From Aspidapion aeneum (taxonomy: Eukaryota > Arthropoda > Insecta > Coleoptera > Brentidae), in contig OY755038.1 of assembly GCA_963576565.1 (NCBI GenBank), positions 66,771,908 to 66,835,907 of the forward strand: a DNA stretch of 64,000 nucleotides, read 5' to 3'. A program made the position numbers and the translations under genes. Below the pieces are notes generated by a model, which did no database searches, was not told where the DNA came from, and saw only the letters and a list, made by a program, of their open reading frames with translations. Each line of letters starts with the position of its first letter. Position 1 is the first letter of the stretch. This document shows, in pieces, positions 23,527-35,123 of the stretch.

Positions 23527-23790
23527 CACCAACTACTACCACCTTCGCTTAGCTTCTATGACAAAAAAACCAACTACTACCACCTTCGCTTAGATTCTAC
23601 CCCGAAAAAACCAACTACTACCACCTTTGCTTAGCTTCTAACACCAACTTGTCCTAGCTTTCACCACAAAAAAATCAAGTACTTCCACCTTCCCTTAGGT
23701 TCTACTACGGTAGGTGGTAGTAGTTGATTTTTTGATGGTAGAAGCTAAGCCTAAGCGAGGGTGGTAGAAGCTAAGTGAAGGTGGTTTTTG
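23527..23790. repeat. Minisatellite with inverted continuation
   Basis: About four diverged copies of a ~48-bp unit (CCAACTACTACCACCTTCGC, TTAGCTTCTA, A-run) are followed by the reverse complement of the same words (GGTGGTAGTAGTTGATTTTT, GTAGAAGCTAAG). Confidence 0.75.
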
Positions 23791-26700
23791 GGATAAAACT
23801 GAGTTGTAGTTAAGTGATAGGTCAGTAGAGCTGTTTAGAAGTGGTACTTCACTAACACCTGTTAACTTAAAATTTAATATTTGTTTTTACCACAAACTAG
23901 GCGGTTTTTTATCGAAAATACGTTGTTCGTTAAAATGATGGTCAGTAAAATAGAAATTCCCTTTTGCTATGGCACTGTCTCTTTTCTTCTCAGTAAATTT
24001 ACTCTGTGTCTCGCGCTCTCTCTTACACACACACCTAAATCTGTACTGTCGTCTTGCAGTCGGTTGCTGCGTTTCCATGGCGTTTTAACCAGGTTTCAAC
24101 TCATTCATTACGCATTATGTAATATTTGATCTTTTTTTCTTTTGTTGGTAGGCAGTAGGTTAAGTTATAAATATTTACTTTTTTTCATTAAATTTTTCTC
24201 TGTATAATTAGTGATGTTTGTAAAGTATCCAATAAATAAATAAATAAAAATAAATTTTAAAAAGTTTTTATAATATACCAAAACATATGTAAAAATCATG
24301 GAGGTGGAGAATTTCAATTGGAGAAGATTTTTTTAGTTAAAGCTGTAGTAAATTACAGTTTTCAAATTATTGTCAGATTGTTATACTTCAAACTCATCTC
24401 CACATTTCAGAAACATTTTTAATAAAAACGTCCCTAATTTAATTTTGTTCTCTTTATACTCGAAAAATTACTTGGGGAACGCATCCATAACTCAATAAGG
24501 ATAGTTCAAATGGGCACAAAACATATTAAAATCAATTAAATTTTCCAATCTTTATTTTAAACTCTAATTAGAATCAGTAAGGTTTATGAGTTCCTACATG
24601 GTTTACACTAAATTTTAAGTAAACGTTAATTTTACTCATTAAGAAAGTTGTCCGACTAGAAAGTCATCATTTGGGGAACAGATACATAAAATATTAAAAT
24701 GTTTTTTATTGAAAGTGTCAGAAGGTGTGGTACTAGGTCTTTCTATCGCATCGCAACTTCGAAAAATTTGTCAACGCTGAATTGATTGTTGGTATTAAAT
24801 ATTACATTAAAGCAGTAAACAAATTTTAATTGAATATATAAGTACCGTACATCAATTCAGCATAATTTGGGGAATGCTGTTGTACAATGTGCTTAGGTTA
24901 AAACGTTATATTTTTGTCATTGTTACAATAAAAAAGCAAGGAGGACAAGGTATTAACGAGACGTCCTTTGTCCCATTTTTCGAACTTGGCACAAAATTTT
25001 AAACTTTTACCAATTTATCTCACATGAATTGTTTTATTTTAAGAAGTCAACTGCAACACAAAAATGATAAAACTATTTTTTAACATATGCTTGCGTACAA
25101 GTGCATATTACGGACATCATTATTAATGAGTGGCTCACAAACGTTCTTAAACTTTCCATATGTATTTTTATGTTTTTTTTTTCTGCTTTGTCCCATATTT
25201 TTGCTTCTTTTTTAACTTTAGTCCCGTTTTGACCTAAAACAGATCTGGCAACCCTACCTTAAAGCCTACCAATAAAAACTAAAAATTGATCTAGCATCTA
25301 ACTTAACTAGGGTTGCCAAATTTAGATATTTGTTTTTCGCGACAACAGAACCAAATTTTTGGGACATCTCTCTCTCTGGGTCTCTAGTACACGTATTGGT
25401 TCGGTTCTAATAATAGTGTTATGATGGCTTTATTCCAATAAGATTAAATCGAACTCAATTCGCATGAAAAGGTAGCAATGACAATCAGGGAGCATTTTCG
25501 ATCTATTTATACCACTTGTATTAGTTGCACTTAAGTCACAACTTAAAATTCTGCTTAAAAGTCGTACTTTGCTAAGAATTTATTATAAACGATACTTGCT
25601 TTAATTGATTATAAATTATAACAAATTCGCAATAATTTAAGGAGCCACAAAAAGTAAGGTTAACATTAGTCGCGACCAACAGGCGACTTTAAGATGTTTA
25701 CGTTTTTGAAGTAGAAATAGGAAGTAGTCTCTACTTTGAAGGATTGACATAAAAACAAAATCAAAGTTTTGTTACTTTCAGGTTGTCCTCAAAAGTAATT
25801 TTCTCTACATTATTACATCAGATATTACTATGATGACCCAAACCTATGTAGTAAAATATAAAGTTATAAGGTAGTTATCGGATACACCCGTTTGCGACTC
25901 CAATTAAGCCCAACTTTGTAGTGGTAATTAAGTAACATATAAATGTCGGGGTGACTACGAATTAACGACTAAAAAGAAAGTGAAACTTTGGCAACGTGCT
26001 GTTGTGGTAGAGCAGACTATCAGATTAGACTATCAAGAAACAATCCTATCAGGTAGTTTAAAGGGTCATTTTTACGAAACTTCTACTTTTTCGTGATACT
26101 AAACAGTAGTCAGAACTAAAAAGTAACGAATTTTGGTTGAGATCACCACATTTCTACCATAAGAAAGTAGGAAAGCCTTTGGAGCATGTAGCCGCTACTA
26201 AAATTGTTAGTTGGGGAGTGCCACTACTACTACCATGTCGGTTTACAATGTTTTTCTACGTTGTCCCAGACCTATTCTCCGCCTCCCTCGATCCTGAAAA
26301 CCATTTTCCGTTAGGTTTTTTGACTCATTGATCTTTGTATTGGCTGTTGCCATTTCAGCCCAATTTTTCCGCGCCCTATTGGTTGCCATTCTGGGACCTG
26401 CTTTGGTAATCATTCGTCGTTCATCCGTTGTACATTGCCTTACCAACTGTGCTGTTTGGTAATTGCTTTGTTTTACGTCGGGCCCATAGCACCGACTTTT
26501 TTTCCGTTTCTTAGCCTAAAGAATACCTTATTTCGTAAGATTTGATTGCACCGAAATTAAAGGCAGACTTATTCCTTCCTTAGTGTTGTTAAAATTAAGT
26601 CCCTTTTTTTCGCGACTTTTCTGTTCCTTAAGAGTTGCTTGAAGATAAGATGCTGTTCACATGTTACCCATCTGGCATACCCATAGCAACTGACAATACA

Positions 26701-27287
26701 TACAAATGAGCAGAGTGATATTACTAGAGGTGTGTTTTTGTGAGTAAATAAAGTAAGAAACATGTATTTTTTAAAATAAAAACTGTAGAAAAAAATCTCA
26801 ATATAAATTGGTTAGATTTCGTTGGGCGTTTTTTCTTTCTTGGTCATGACTTCATGCCTGATGAAATGATGATTTTGTAAAACATAAGGCTAAATTTTGG
26901 ATCTTTTGGCGCAATATTTTTGTGAAAAAATATACCTATGTATCGATTACAAAAAGATTTGTAATGAAGAAAAGTAATTAAAATAAAGTTCTCTTTTCCA
27001 CTTTTTATTACAGTATTTTCGTCTGATTTTCGGTAAACTGTTGTTCACATCCTAGTAGCTTCAGCGCTAAATGTACTGAGTACTGACCAGTGTTAGAAAA
27101 CCAATGCATTTAAATTAAACTGCACTGCATGATTTTCCTTTTTGCCTTTACACTTTCATCACCATTACCATCTCGATTTTATCATCTTCCAAATATTCCT
27201 CCAAAAATTCATTTTTTTAAATAAATTTTTAAAGGCGGCTTGACACAGAAAAATTGATGGCTTTTGACAAAACTATTTTAGGAAGTA
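23791..27287. other. No gene seen
   Basis: AT-rich sequence. A short inverted pair TGGCAACCCTACCT / CTAGGGTTGCCA lies at about 25247-25320. Minus frames near 26243-26446 and 26569-26763 show no family motif and were not accepted. Confidence 0.35.
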
Positions 27288-27292
27288 CTAGG

Positions 27293-27764
27293 TGTTATGC
27301 CCGCAGTAAGAAAAACGATAAACGCAATGGACTGTATATAATTTAATTAATGAAAGCGCGAACAAACATAAATATATTGATATGAAATTACGAAATAATT
27401 AAGGTCCATAGGTTAATTGTTGGTACCACACAACGGAAATCAGAGACAAGGCACTCACCAGTTTGCAGCCAATTTCGCCACGTTGCAAGGGGCCCCTGAC
27501 GGGATCTAATGATGTCACCACGTAGCTGAAGGGCTGAAGTTTCTAGTTCTATGCTTCAGTACACCAAAATCGAGCACTTTCAGGTATAGAAATTTGAAAT
27601 AGTTGGAGAAAGTAAATTAACACGCCATTTCTCGAGGCGGTCAAAAAAGGATCTCCTCGATTGTTGATGCGCATGTGCAAATGCGCGACAACGCACTCTG
27701 TCCTTCATCCAATTGTGTGGTTTTAAAAATTTAAACAACCGCGAAATTTTAGCGGGAGCTAACA
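27293..27764 (-). repeat. BEL/Pao 3' LTR
   Basis: 472 bp, pairing with 41772-42243. On the minus strand the LTR is preceded by a purine-rich stretch (TTTTGGAGGGCAG) that can serve as the polypurine tract. The 27765-28000 stretch between LTR and pol end is non-coding. Confidence 0.9.
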
Positions 27765-28000
27765 TAACTGCCCTCCAAAACACACAATTTTAGAATCTCA
27801 ACCGGACAGATATAGATATAAGAAAATGATCGACCAATAAATATAAATGAACGAAAACAGATAAGTATCGTAAGTTTATTTAGAGATAACGAAATCCCGA
27901 AAAAGTCAAAACAAACAAACAAAAAATTCAAAAAAAAAAATAAAAATAAAGAAAAACCTATTGTAATACCCGGTAATAGGTAGAAAAATTAAAATTACTT

Positions 28001-29369
28001 TTAATTTGGCAAGAGGCACAGTTTTACAACTGGCCGCTTATAAACACCGGTAACCGTTTGTAACGTCGCAACACGCACCTGACCGTCCCCGCCGGGATGC
28101 AGTTCGATGACTCGACCGACCGGCCATTTCAAAGGTGCTTGAATGTGATCACTTGTTATGATAACCAAATCATTTAATTTGATATTTGGGGACGAATCAG
28201 CTCACTTGTGTCGCTGTGGTAGCGTATGCAAATACTCGATAGAATACCGTTTCCAAAAATCATTATGTAGTTTTTGGATTAGTTGCCATCTCGAGAGCCG
28301 ATTTAGGGGAACCTCGGACAAATCTGACTCCGGAATTTCTGAATTAAGGGTTCAAGTGTCAAAAAATGCCCAGGGGTAAGAGGTTGAAGATTGTGTGGGT
28401 CTGAAGAGGCAGAAGATAAAGGGCGACTATTAAGTACGGCTTCTATGCGACATGTAAGGGTGGACATTTCCAGGATGGACAACTTCTGGTCGCCGACTAC
28501 TCGAACAAAGTGAGTTTTAAAACTTTTGACGCCAGCTTCTGCCAGGCCATTGAAATGCGGACTGAGAGGAGGTCCCAGATGCCAACGAATAGAAAGTCTG
28601 GTGGCCACTTCTTGCGTAATCAAGTAATTGGTTACGAAACCCTATAAAATTACTGCCTTGATCTGACCAGCATTGCGTCACGCTTCCACGTCTGGAAATG
28701 AATCAATGGAATGCACCTACAAACCCTTCGGTGGACAGTTCCATGGTTAATTCCAAATGCACGCAATGTGTAGCCGTACAGACAAACACACACATACGAT
28801 TTGAAAGCTTTACAACCACGGTAACGATGAGGAATCACAAAGAAAGGTCCACAAAAGTCGATAGCTACACTCGAAAAAGGTTTAAGTTGATTGATTCGAT
28901 AAGCGGGAAGTAAACTCATTATGGGCGGTCTATAGGGTTTAGGGTTGATTCTAAAACATTGCAAACACTTGGATATGGTTCTTTGAATTGCCCGTCTGGC
29001 AGATAATATCCAAAATTGCTGTAAAAGTAGATTATGTAATGTTTTAAACCCAGGATGAAGGTATTGTCGATGAGCGGACTCGATAAGAAGAGTAGTTAAA
29101 CGATGGTTACTCGAAAGTAAGAAGTTTTGCAGAATAAGACAAAAGGTCAGATTTTTGTAATCTGCCACCGACTCTAATGATATTATTTTCATCAAGAAAA
29201 GGTGAAAGTTTTCGAAAAGGTTTCGGTATTGGTTTATCCTTAGATAACGCGGAAAAAAGCTCAGAAAAACAAGAACCTTGAACGCGTTTGATAAGAAGGT
29301 ATAACGCACTTTGCATCTCATCGGTGGTAGGAAAAACAATATTCTCAAAAATAACTTTTTGGTCCGGCG
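28001..29369 (-). pseudogene. BEL/Pao integrase and C-terminal DUF5641-like region
   Basis: Reading down the minus strand: IIRVGGRLQKSDLL, an H-H-C-C zinc region (HRQYLHPG ... SKCLQC), the first catalytic Asp in VAIDFCGPF, the second in SDQGSNFIGFRN, and the Glu in HFNGLAEAGVKSF. Next comes NRLSRWQLIQ, SIEYLHTLPQR, ELHPGGDGQVR and KRPVVKLCLLP to a TAA at 28003-28001. Known: this order is the pol C terminus of BEL/Pao elements, which ends in a DUF5641-like module. At least three frame changes and a stop after LPQRHK show decay. The upstream end is cut by the errantivirus at 29370. Confidence 0.85.
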
Positions 29370-29594
29370 AGTTAAGTATTAACTTTAGAGTTAATTGTTT
29401 TTAAAAATTTTATTTTGCGTAATAACTTTAAAGTAACAATAGTACGACCTTAAGTCTACAGAAGCTTTGCTGGGAATGGTTCAATTTTCTCCTAACAATT
29501 CATATAATAGTAAAAAAGTGCAAAGTTAGCAAACACGTGTGGTTATAAAAATGCTTATCTAATATAATAAAAATAATATTATGTGAATATAACT
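29370..29594 (-). repeat. Errantivirus 3' LTR
   Basis: 225 bp, in direct orientation with 37213-37437. The env reading frame ends inside this LTR. Confidence 0.95.
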
Positions 29595-31351
29595 CCTCCC
29601 TCCTTAGGTCTGAAAATCACGGAGTTGAAGACGGAGTTGTTTTCAGGCTCAACTTCAGAGTTGCGGCTGGATTTTGCTTCTTCATCAGGTGGTTGCTTTA
29701 CCACTGTTTTTCTTGACGTTTTGTGTCGGCAAGACTTCAGTGAAACTCCATTTTTCCAAAAGTAAAATATCATCATGGCTATGGCAATCATAATGATAAT
29801 TGAAGTAACGTAAGACGTGATGTGGCCGGCATGAAATTCATTTTGAATCTTGATTGGTTTTAATTTATTGGCAATATCATTTAATTTATAGATATTGGCA
29901 ATATCGATTTTTGTTAAATTTGTTGATTCCAAAATTCCTGGTTGCTTAAATTTTTGGAATTCAATATTTGGTAAGATCAGTGGTCTTCCTTTTATTAATT
30001 GGTTTTCGTTTCTGTATTTTCGATTTGCAACTGTTACTTCACATGACTGTGGAATTCTAATTAAAATCGGTTTACTAGTTCCAATATATTGACTAGTGCG
30101 GCATTTTGTGTGGACCATTTCAGTTTTGGCTGGCATCACCAGTAGTTGGTCTTGTGCGATTTGTTCGATTATTGATTCTTGTAGATTGATGTTAAACACA
30201 GGGCAGTTTTGTGGTTGAAAGCCCTCTGTGAGTCTAAGGGTGCAATTGTCATCGGTGGTGAATCGTTCTTGGCAGTAGTACGTTTCTTCTAATTGTGGGC
30301 AGGCTTCTTCATGGAACTGATTTTTCTGTAAGCTTCGTGCCAAAAAAGGGTATCGAGGTACGAAAATTTGGTTATTTTGGATAGTAGGTATTAATTGGTA
30401 AAATGTATATGTTTCGGGTTCAATAATTGGGACATGAATTGCAAAAATTAATTTTAAGTTTGAAAAAGTTATTTGTGTACCCAAAAATTGATAGTAAGTT
30501 AAGACATTATTAAAACTTGGAATTTGACTAGGTTTGTAAATTTTCTTTAAATATTCCATCATTCGAATCAGTTCAGTGCCTGAAATAATTGAGTTATGCA
30601 AAGTGTTTAATTTTGCAAACATTATGGCGTCTCCTAAATTATCGACAAAAGTAATAAGATTTTGGCAATCTAAATTGATTTGTGATAACAAATTTTGGAA
30701 AGTCAAATATATATTTAAATCTCGAATTGTTGTTCCCATATAATTTTGTAATCTTTTTAAACTGTTTTCTAATTTATTTTGGTTACTACTAAGAACTGTT
30801 AAGGTTTTGTTATAATCTCGAATTAAGGTTTTTGATAACGAGATTTGTAAATTCATTTCTTGAACAATGGTTTTTTGATTTTTCTGTAAGTGAGATATTA
30901 CTTGTTCGTAACGTTCACCATCTTCGGAATCAAGGGTTCCAAAAAGCCATTTATTAATTTTTCCGACAACATTAATTAAACCTCGTTTATTCCTGATAAC
31001 AGGGTGCAAATTTAAAATTTTATTTTGAGTGGTTTGTATTAAATATTCCGTTCTCAAAAGTGAGCTTTCGGAAAGACTGTTTAAAGATATCGGATTTGTA
31101 TTATTGTCTTTTAAAAAGTTTTGTTTAATCATTGAGAAATATTTTTTAATTTTTGAAAATTGATCGATTATTGATTGAAGATCAATATAATGCAAAAAAG
31201 TATGTTTTGTATAAATTTGTTTTGAGCTACCTAGTTGGATAGGAAGAAGGGGGTTATTTAAGGTCGTAATTTGCACGTCATCATTGCTGCTGACTACTAT
31301 TAGTGACGTCATTATGACTGCTACTATGAGGGCGTTCCTCGGGAGTGTCAT
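29579..31351 (-). CDS. env: Errantivirus envelope glycoprotein (baculovirus F-like)
   Basis: A 590-codon open frame from the first ATG (31351). Seen: a hydrophobic signal peptide at residues 5-22 (ALIVAVIMTSLIVVSS), a furin-like site RNKRG at about 120-124, then LINVVGKINKWLFG, which matches the conserved start of the fusion subunit. A long helical region and a Cys-containing stalk follow. A single transmembrane segment lies at about 510-532 (SIIIMIAIAMMIFYF), with a ~58-residue tail. Known: such Env proteins resemble the F proteins of baculoviruses and are made from a spliced RNA. The frame extends 16 codons upstream of this ATG without another ATG, and a splice acceptor lies just upstream. 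The last codons and the stop lie in the 3' LTR. No break is seen. Whether it is functional cannot be told from sequence. Confidence 0.93.
   Translation of the reverse strand: MTLPRNALIVAVIMTSLIVVSSNDDVQITTLNNPLLPIQLGSSKQIYTKHTFLHYIDLQSIIDQFSKIKKYFSMIKQNFLKDNNTNPISLNSLSESSLLRTEYLIQTTQNKILNLHPVIRNKRGLINVVGKINKWLFGTLDSEDGERYEQVISHLQKNQKTIVQEMNLQISLSKTLIRDYNKTLTVLSSNQNKLENSLKRLQNYMGTTIRDLNIYLTFQNLLSQINLDCQNLITFVDNLGDAIMFAKLNTLHNSIISGTELIRMMEYLKKIYKPSQIPSFNNVLTYYQFLGTQITFSNLKLIFAIHVPIIEPETYTFYQLIPTIQNNQIFVPRYPFLARSLQKNQFHEEACPQLEETYYCQERFTTDDNCTLRLTEGFQPQNCPVFNINLQESIIEQIAQDQLLVMPAKTEMVHTKCRTSQYIGTSKPILIRIPQSCEVTVANRKYRNENQLIKGRPLILPNIEFQKFKQPGILESTNLTKIDIANIYKLNDIANKLKPIKIQNEFHAGHITSYVTSIIIMIAIAMMIFYFWKNGVSLKSCRHKTSRKTVVKQPPDEEAKSSRNSEVEPENNSVFNSVIFRPKEGGVIFT
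29595..29605 (-). promoter_or_regulatory. Errantivirus polypurine tract
   Basis: The minus strand reads AAGGAGGGAGG immediately before the LTR start AGTTATATTC. This is the expected primer site for plus-strand DNA synthesis. The tract also codes for part of the env tail. Confidence 0.85.
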
Positions 31352-31358
31352 TTTGAAC

Positions 31359-31360
31359 CT
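31359..31360 (-). promoter_or_regulatory. Candidate env splice acceptor
   Basis: On the minus strand TCTTCTTTACAG|GTTCAAA ends seven bases before the env ATG at 31351. Position and pyrimidine tract fit the acceptor of the subgenomic env RNA used by errantiviruses. The matching donor was not assigned. Confidence 0.6.
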
Positions 31361-31437
31361 GTAAAGAAGATTTCTTTTTAGTTTTTGGTTTTCGCGCACT
31401 CGATTTATGATAAGTGCCTTTTGTGGTGAAAATCTTT

Positions 31438-34400
31438 TTAGGAGTTTGTCTTGTTAGCGGTTTTTGTAAATTTGGGGGCATCTTTTGATCTCGATTTCGT
31501 TTGTATGTAGGCGTCAGAATGATTTAAGAAATCTGGGGGGTCCGATCGTTTTTCGTTTACCTTGTTTATATTTTTCTCTTTAACTTGCTGGTTTGTTTCT
31601 TTTATTTTTTCGTATAACTTTTGAGTTGTTTCTTTGTGTTTTTGGACATAGTCTGAAACAATGGCTGCGTCCGATATGCTAAAGGGGTCGATATTACTTA
31701 TGTGCCCTTTTACCACTTCAAAGGGGGTAAATTTATGTACAGAGTGAATCGAATTATTATAACCAAGGCATGCGCGTTGCATGAGTTGCTCTGCGCTTGA
31801 TTTTGGATTATCTTCCTTTAAACATCTAAATGCTTCAATAATGGAAGAATGGAATCTTTCCACGGGGCTATTTGAATTCGAATTTTTGGCGGTTCCTATG
31901 TGAAGTTGGATTTTGTGTAATTTGCAAAAATCTTGAACGTCCTTATTTTTAAACTCAGTTCCTGGGTCAACGGTTATTTTTAAAGGTAAGCCGTGGTGGC
32001 TTGAGAAGGTCAGTAATGCATCTGTGACTGATGTACCGGTCAAGGTCTTTAAAAGGTACGCCTGGCCGTATCGAGAAAATGTGTCGTACAACGTTAAAAA
32101 TATTTCTTTTGATATGCGAAATGAATCAACATGTACATGATCAAAAGGTTTTGAACTCGTGGGCGTCAAGTTAAATTTAATCACTGGAGGATCCCTATCG
32201 TATTTATTCCTTTGGCATGTTTCACAGTTGTTGACATATTCAGTAATGTCTTCGATCGTTTTAGGCCAATAAAAATTTGAAGATATTGATGTTTTCATTT
32301 CGTTAATGCCTCTATGACATGTTTTTGTGGTATGATACAGGGTGAGTTTTTCTTTTTGCTCTTCTCTTACCTCTACGTCTACTAATAATTTTGGGCAATG
32401 TATTATTTTGTAAGATGCATTTTTAAAGATATTTTGGACAGTTGTTGTAAATAATGGGGCCAAAATTGAGGTTCTAAAGAAAATACCGTATCGTTGTTTT
32501 GGTTCTAAAAATTCTTTTATAAATTTAATTATGTCCTGCTGTGCATCATTGGCAGTTAGTGTGACGTAATATCTCGTATTTTCAAAGACTTTGTCAAATT
32601 TACATTGCATCTTATCTGTATCGCTAATAGTCATTATTATTTGATTTTTATATTGATTTAGAGGTCTTTCCGATATTGGTATTGCCAATATTGGTTCTTC
32701 AGCTGATGAGTGAACAGTTTCTCCATCTGAATTTTCATCCTGGGATTGATTATTTGATTGATTTGATTGATTTTTTGATATTCTCTTTGATTGATTTGAT
32801 ATTGATTGATTATTGTCATTATTATTGGTACTGGGTGATTCTTCTGGTTGGTTTTCAGGTTCTAGCGGTGTTACAAAGCTTTCTGGTCTGTCTAAAAATT
32901 CTTGTATGACATCATCGGAATCTCCCGCATTATTTTGTACTGAAGCCGTTTCCAAGGCATTGAGGTCTACTGGGTTTCTAGACAATGCGTCGGCTGCGTT
33001 ATTGGATTTACCTTTTATATATTTTATTGAGAAGATATATTCGTCTAATTTTAATCTCCAGCGTACGAGTCTCGAATTTGGTTCTTTTAAGTTCATAAGC
33101 CAAGTGAGTGGTTGATGGTCGGTATACACGGTGAATTCTCTACCAAATAAGTATGGTCGAAAATATTTACATCCCCATACTATTGCTAAACATTCTTTTT
33201 CGATCGTTGCAAAATTAATCTCTGCAGGGTTTAATGTTCTTGATGCATAACAAATTGGGTGTCCATTTTGTGACAAAATGGCCGAAATCGCATAGTTCGA
33301 TGCGTCTGTCGTCATTTCAAACGGTTTAGTAAAATCGGGATATGCAAGTACTGGTTCTGAACATAAAATAGTTTTGCAAATATTAAAGCAGTCTACAAAT
33401 TCTTTTGTGTGTTCCACTTTATTATTTTTCTTTAAGCAATTAGTCATTGGTTTTGTGATTTTCGCGAAATTTTTAATAAATTTTCGATAATAGCCTAATA
33501 AACCTAGGAATGATTTGATTTGTTTTTGGGTTTTTGGTATTGGAAATTTTGCTATTGCCTCTAGTTTCTTTTTATTTGGTTTTATTCCTTCTGTTGTTAC
33601 AACGTGACCTAAAAATTCGCATTCTTTTTGTAAAAATTCTGATTTATCCAACTGAATTTTTAAGTTTGCGTCTCGGAATTTTTGAAAAATTAATTTTAGG
33701 TTATTTATATGTTCGGTGAGGCTTGTACTGAAGCAAATACAGTCATCCATGTAAATCATGCAAATTTTGTTCTGGAGGTCTTTGAGGACTTCATCCATGG
33801 CTCGTTGGAGGGGGTGCATTTTTAAGTCCGAAAGGCATTCTCAAATACTCGTAATGGCCATTTTCTACGTTAAAGGCTGTCTTCTGAATAGAGTCTGATT
33901 GCATTTCTATTTGATGAAAACCACTAGCGAGGTCTAAAGTGGTGAAATATTGAGCTCTACCTAATTTATCGAGTATATCTGATATATTGGGAATTGGATA
34001 TCGATCTGTAATTGTTTTCTCATTGATTTTGCGGTAGTCTACTACAATTCTCCATTTTTGTCTTCCAGAGGCGTCCATTTTCTTTGGAACAATCCATATT
34101 GGAGATGACCAAGGACTGCATGATGGTCTAATAATATTTTTGTCAAGCATTTCTTGAATTTGTCGTCTGACCTCTTCTTTGTGTATGTATGGGTAGCGAT
34201 ATGACTTTGTATGTACCGGTATTTCATCGTTGGTTTTTATTTCATGTTTTACAGCGGAGGTGAAAGATAGTTTTTCTCCTTCTTTATAAAAGATGTCCGA
34301 AAATTCTCGACATAATTTGGTAATTTCTCTTTTTTCTTCTATATTCATGTGATCTGTTCTAATCAAGTGATCTATTTCCTTTTTTATTGATTGGTTTGAT

Positions 34401-35123
34401 ATTGGCATTGATTGATCTGATTGACTATAATTTTTAATGACCGAAATGTAAACATTTCAAAATAATTTTCTTCGAAGGGTTGAACTCTTAGGGGTTGTTC
34501 GAAAGTAAGGGATAAATTTCGATCAGTGGGGTTTTGAATCTCTACGCATGCCCATCCATCTTTGGCATTTGTTATTATTGGCGGTATTAAAAAATTACCA
34601 ATTTTATTTCCATTCGTTAATATTTCGCCCTCGTCTATAGAAACGGGTATTAATTTTAAAGCCTTTTCCTTGGGTCCTAATGCTACTGTTGAGCTTGTGT
34701 CAAAATGTTGTCGATATATGAATGGTATTTTTACATTCGATCCAATCAATTGTTGGTTAATGATGTCCAGGTTGATTTCAAGTTGTCTAAGGTCGTTTAT
34801 ACCTATTACACCGTCGAAAAAATCGTGGAAGTCGAATAAAACGAACTTAATATATGTGTTACAATTAAATTCTGCGAACGCAGGGATTTCTGCTTCAAAC
34901 TGCGTTTCTGTGCAACCTGTTGCCGTTTTGATTTTATTTTGTTTTCTAAAAATACAATTTGGAAAAAATTCTTCAGCGATTGATGGTCGAAGAACCGAAC
35001 GACAACTTCCTGTATCGATTAATAATTTACATTTTGGATGTTTAATTTCGATATAAGGAAGTGCGCTGTTGCCAGAGCTATTTATTTCTACTAGGTTTGA
35101 TTTTGTTTGGAGCTGACCTCTTG
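31438..35123 (-). pseudogene. pol: Errantivirus pol (protease, reverse transcriptase, RNase H, integrase) with two frame changes
   Basis: Minus strand, following gag in the -1 frame. The protease motif LLIDTGSCRSV lies near 35020-34985. The frame changes once near 34430 and again near 33815. The reverse transcriptase has WRIVVDYRKIN, TTLDLASGFHQ (catalytic Asp kept), MPFGLKNAP and the YMDD box at about 33740. RNase H has TTDASNYAISA and YTDHQPLTWL. Integrase has H-H-C-C (YHTTKTCHRG ... CETCQRNK) and catalytic D, D, E in HVDSF, VDPGTEF and SPVERFH. Known: this is standard Ty3/gypsy pol. All catalytic motifs are still visible, so the two frame changes are either recent or sequencing errors; the second lies in a C-rich run. 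The downstream end overlaps the upstream part of the env frame. Confidence 0.9.

Noticed and set aside
26243..26763. Basic minus-strand frames as possible small genes
   Set aside because: No family motif, splice partner or conserved feature was seen.
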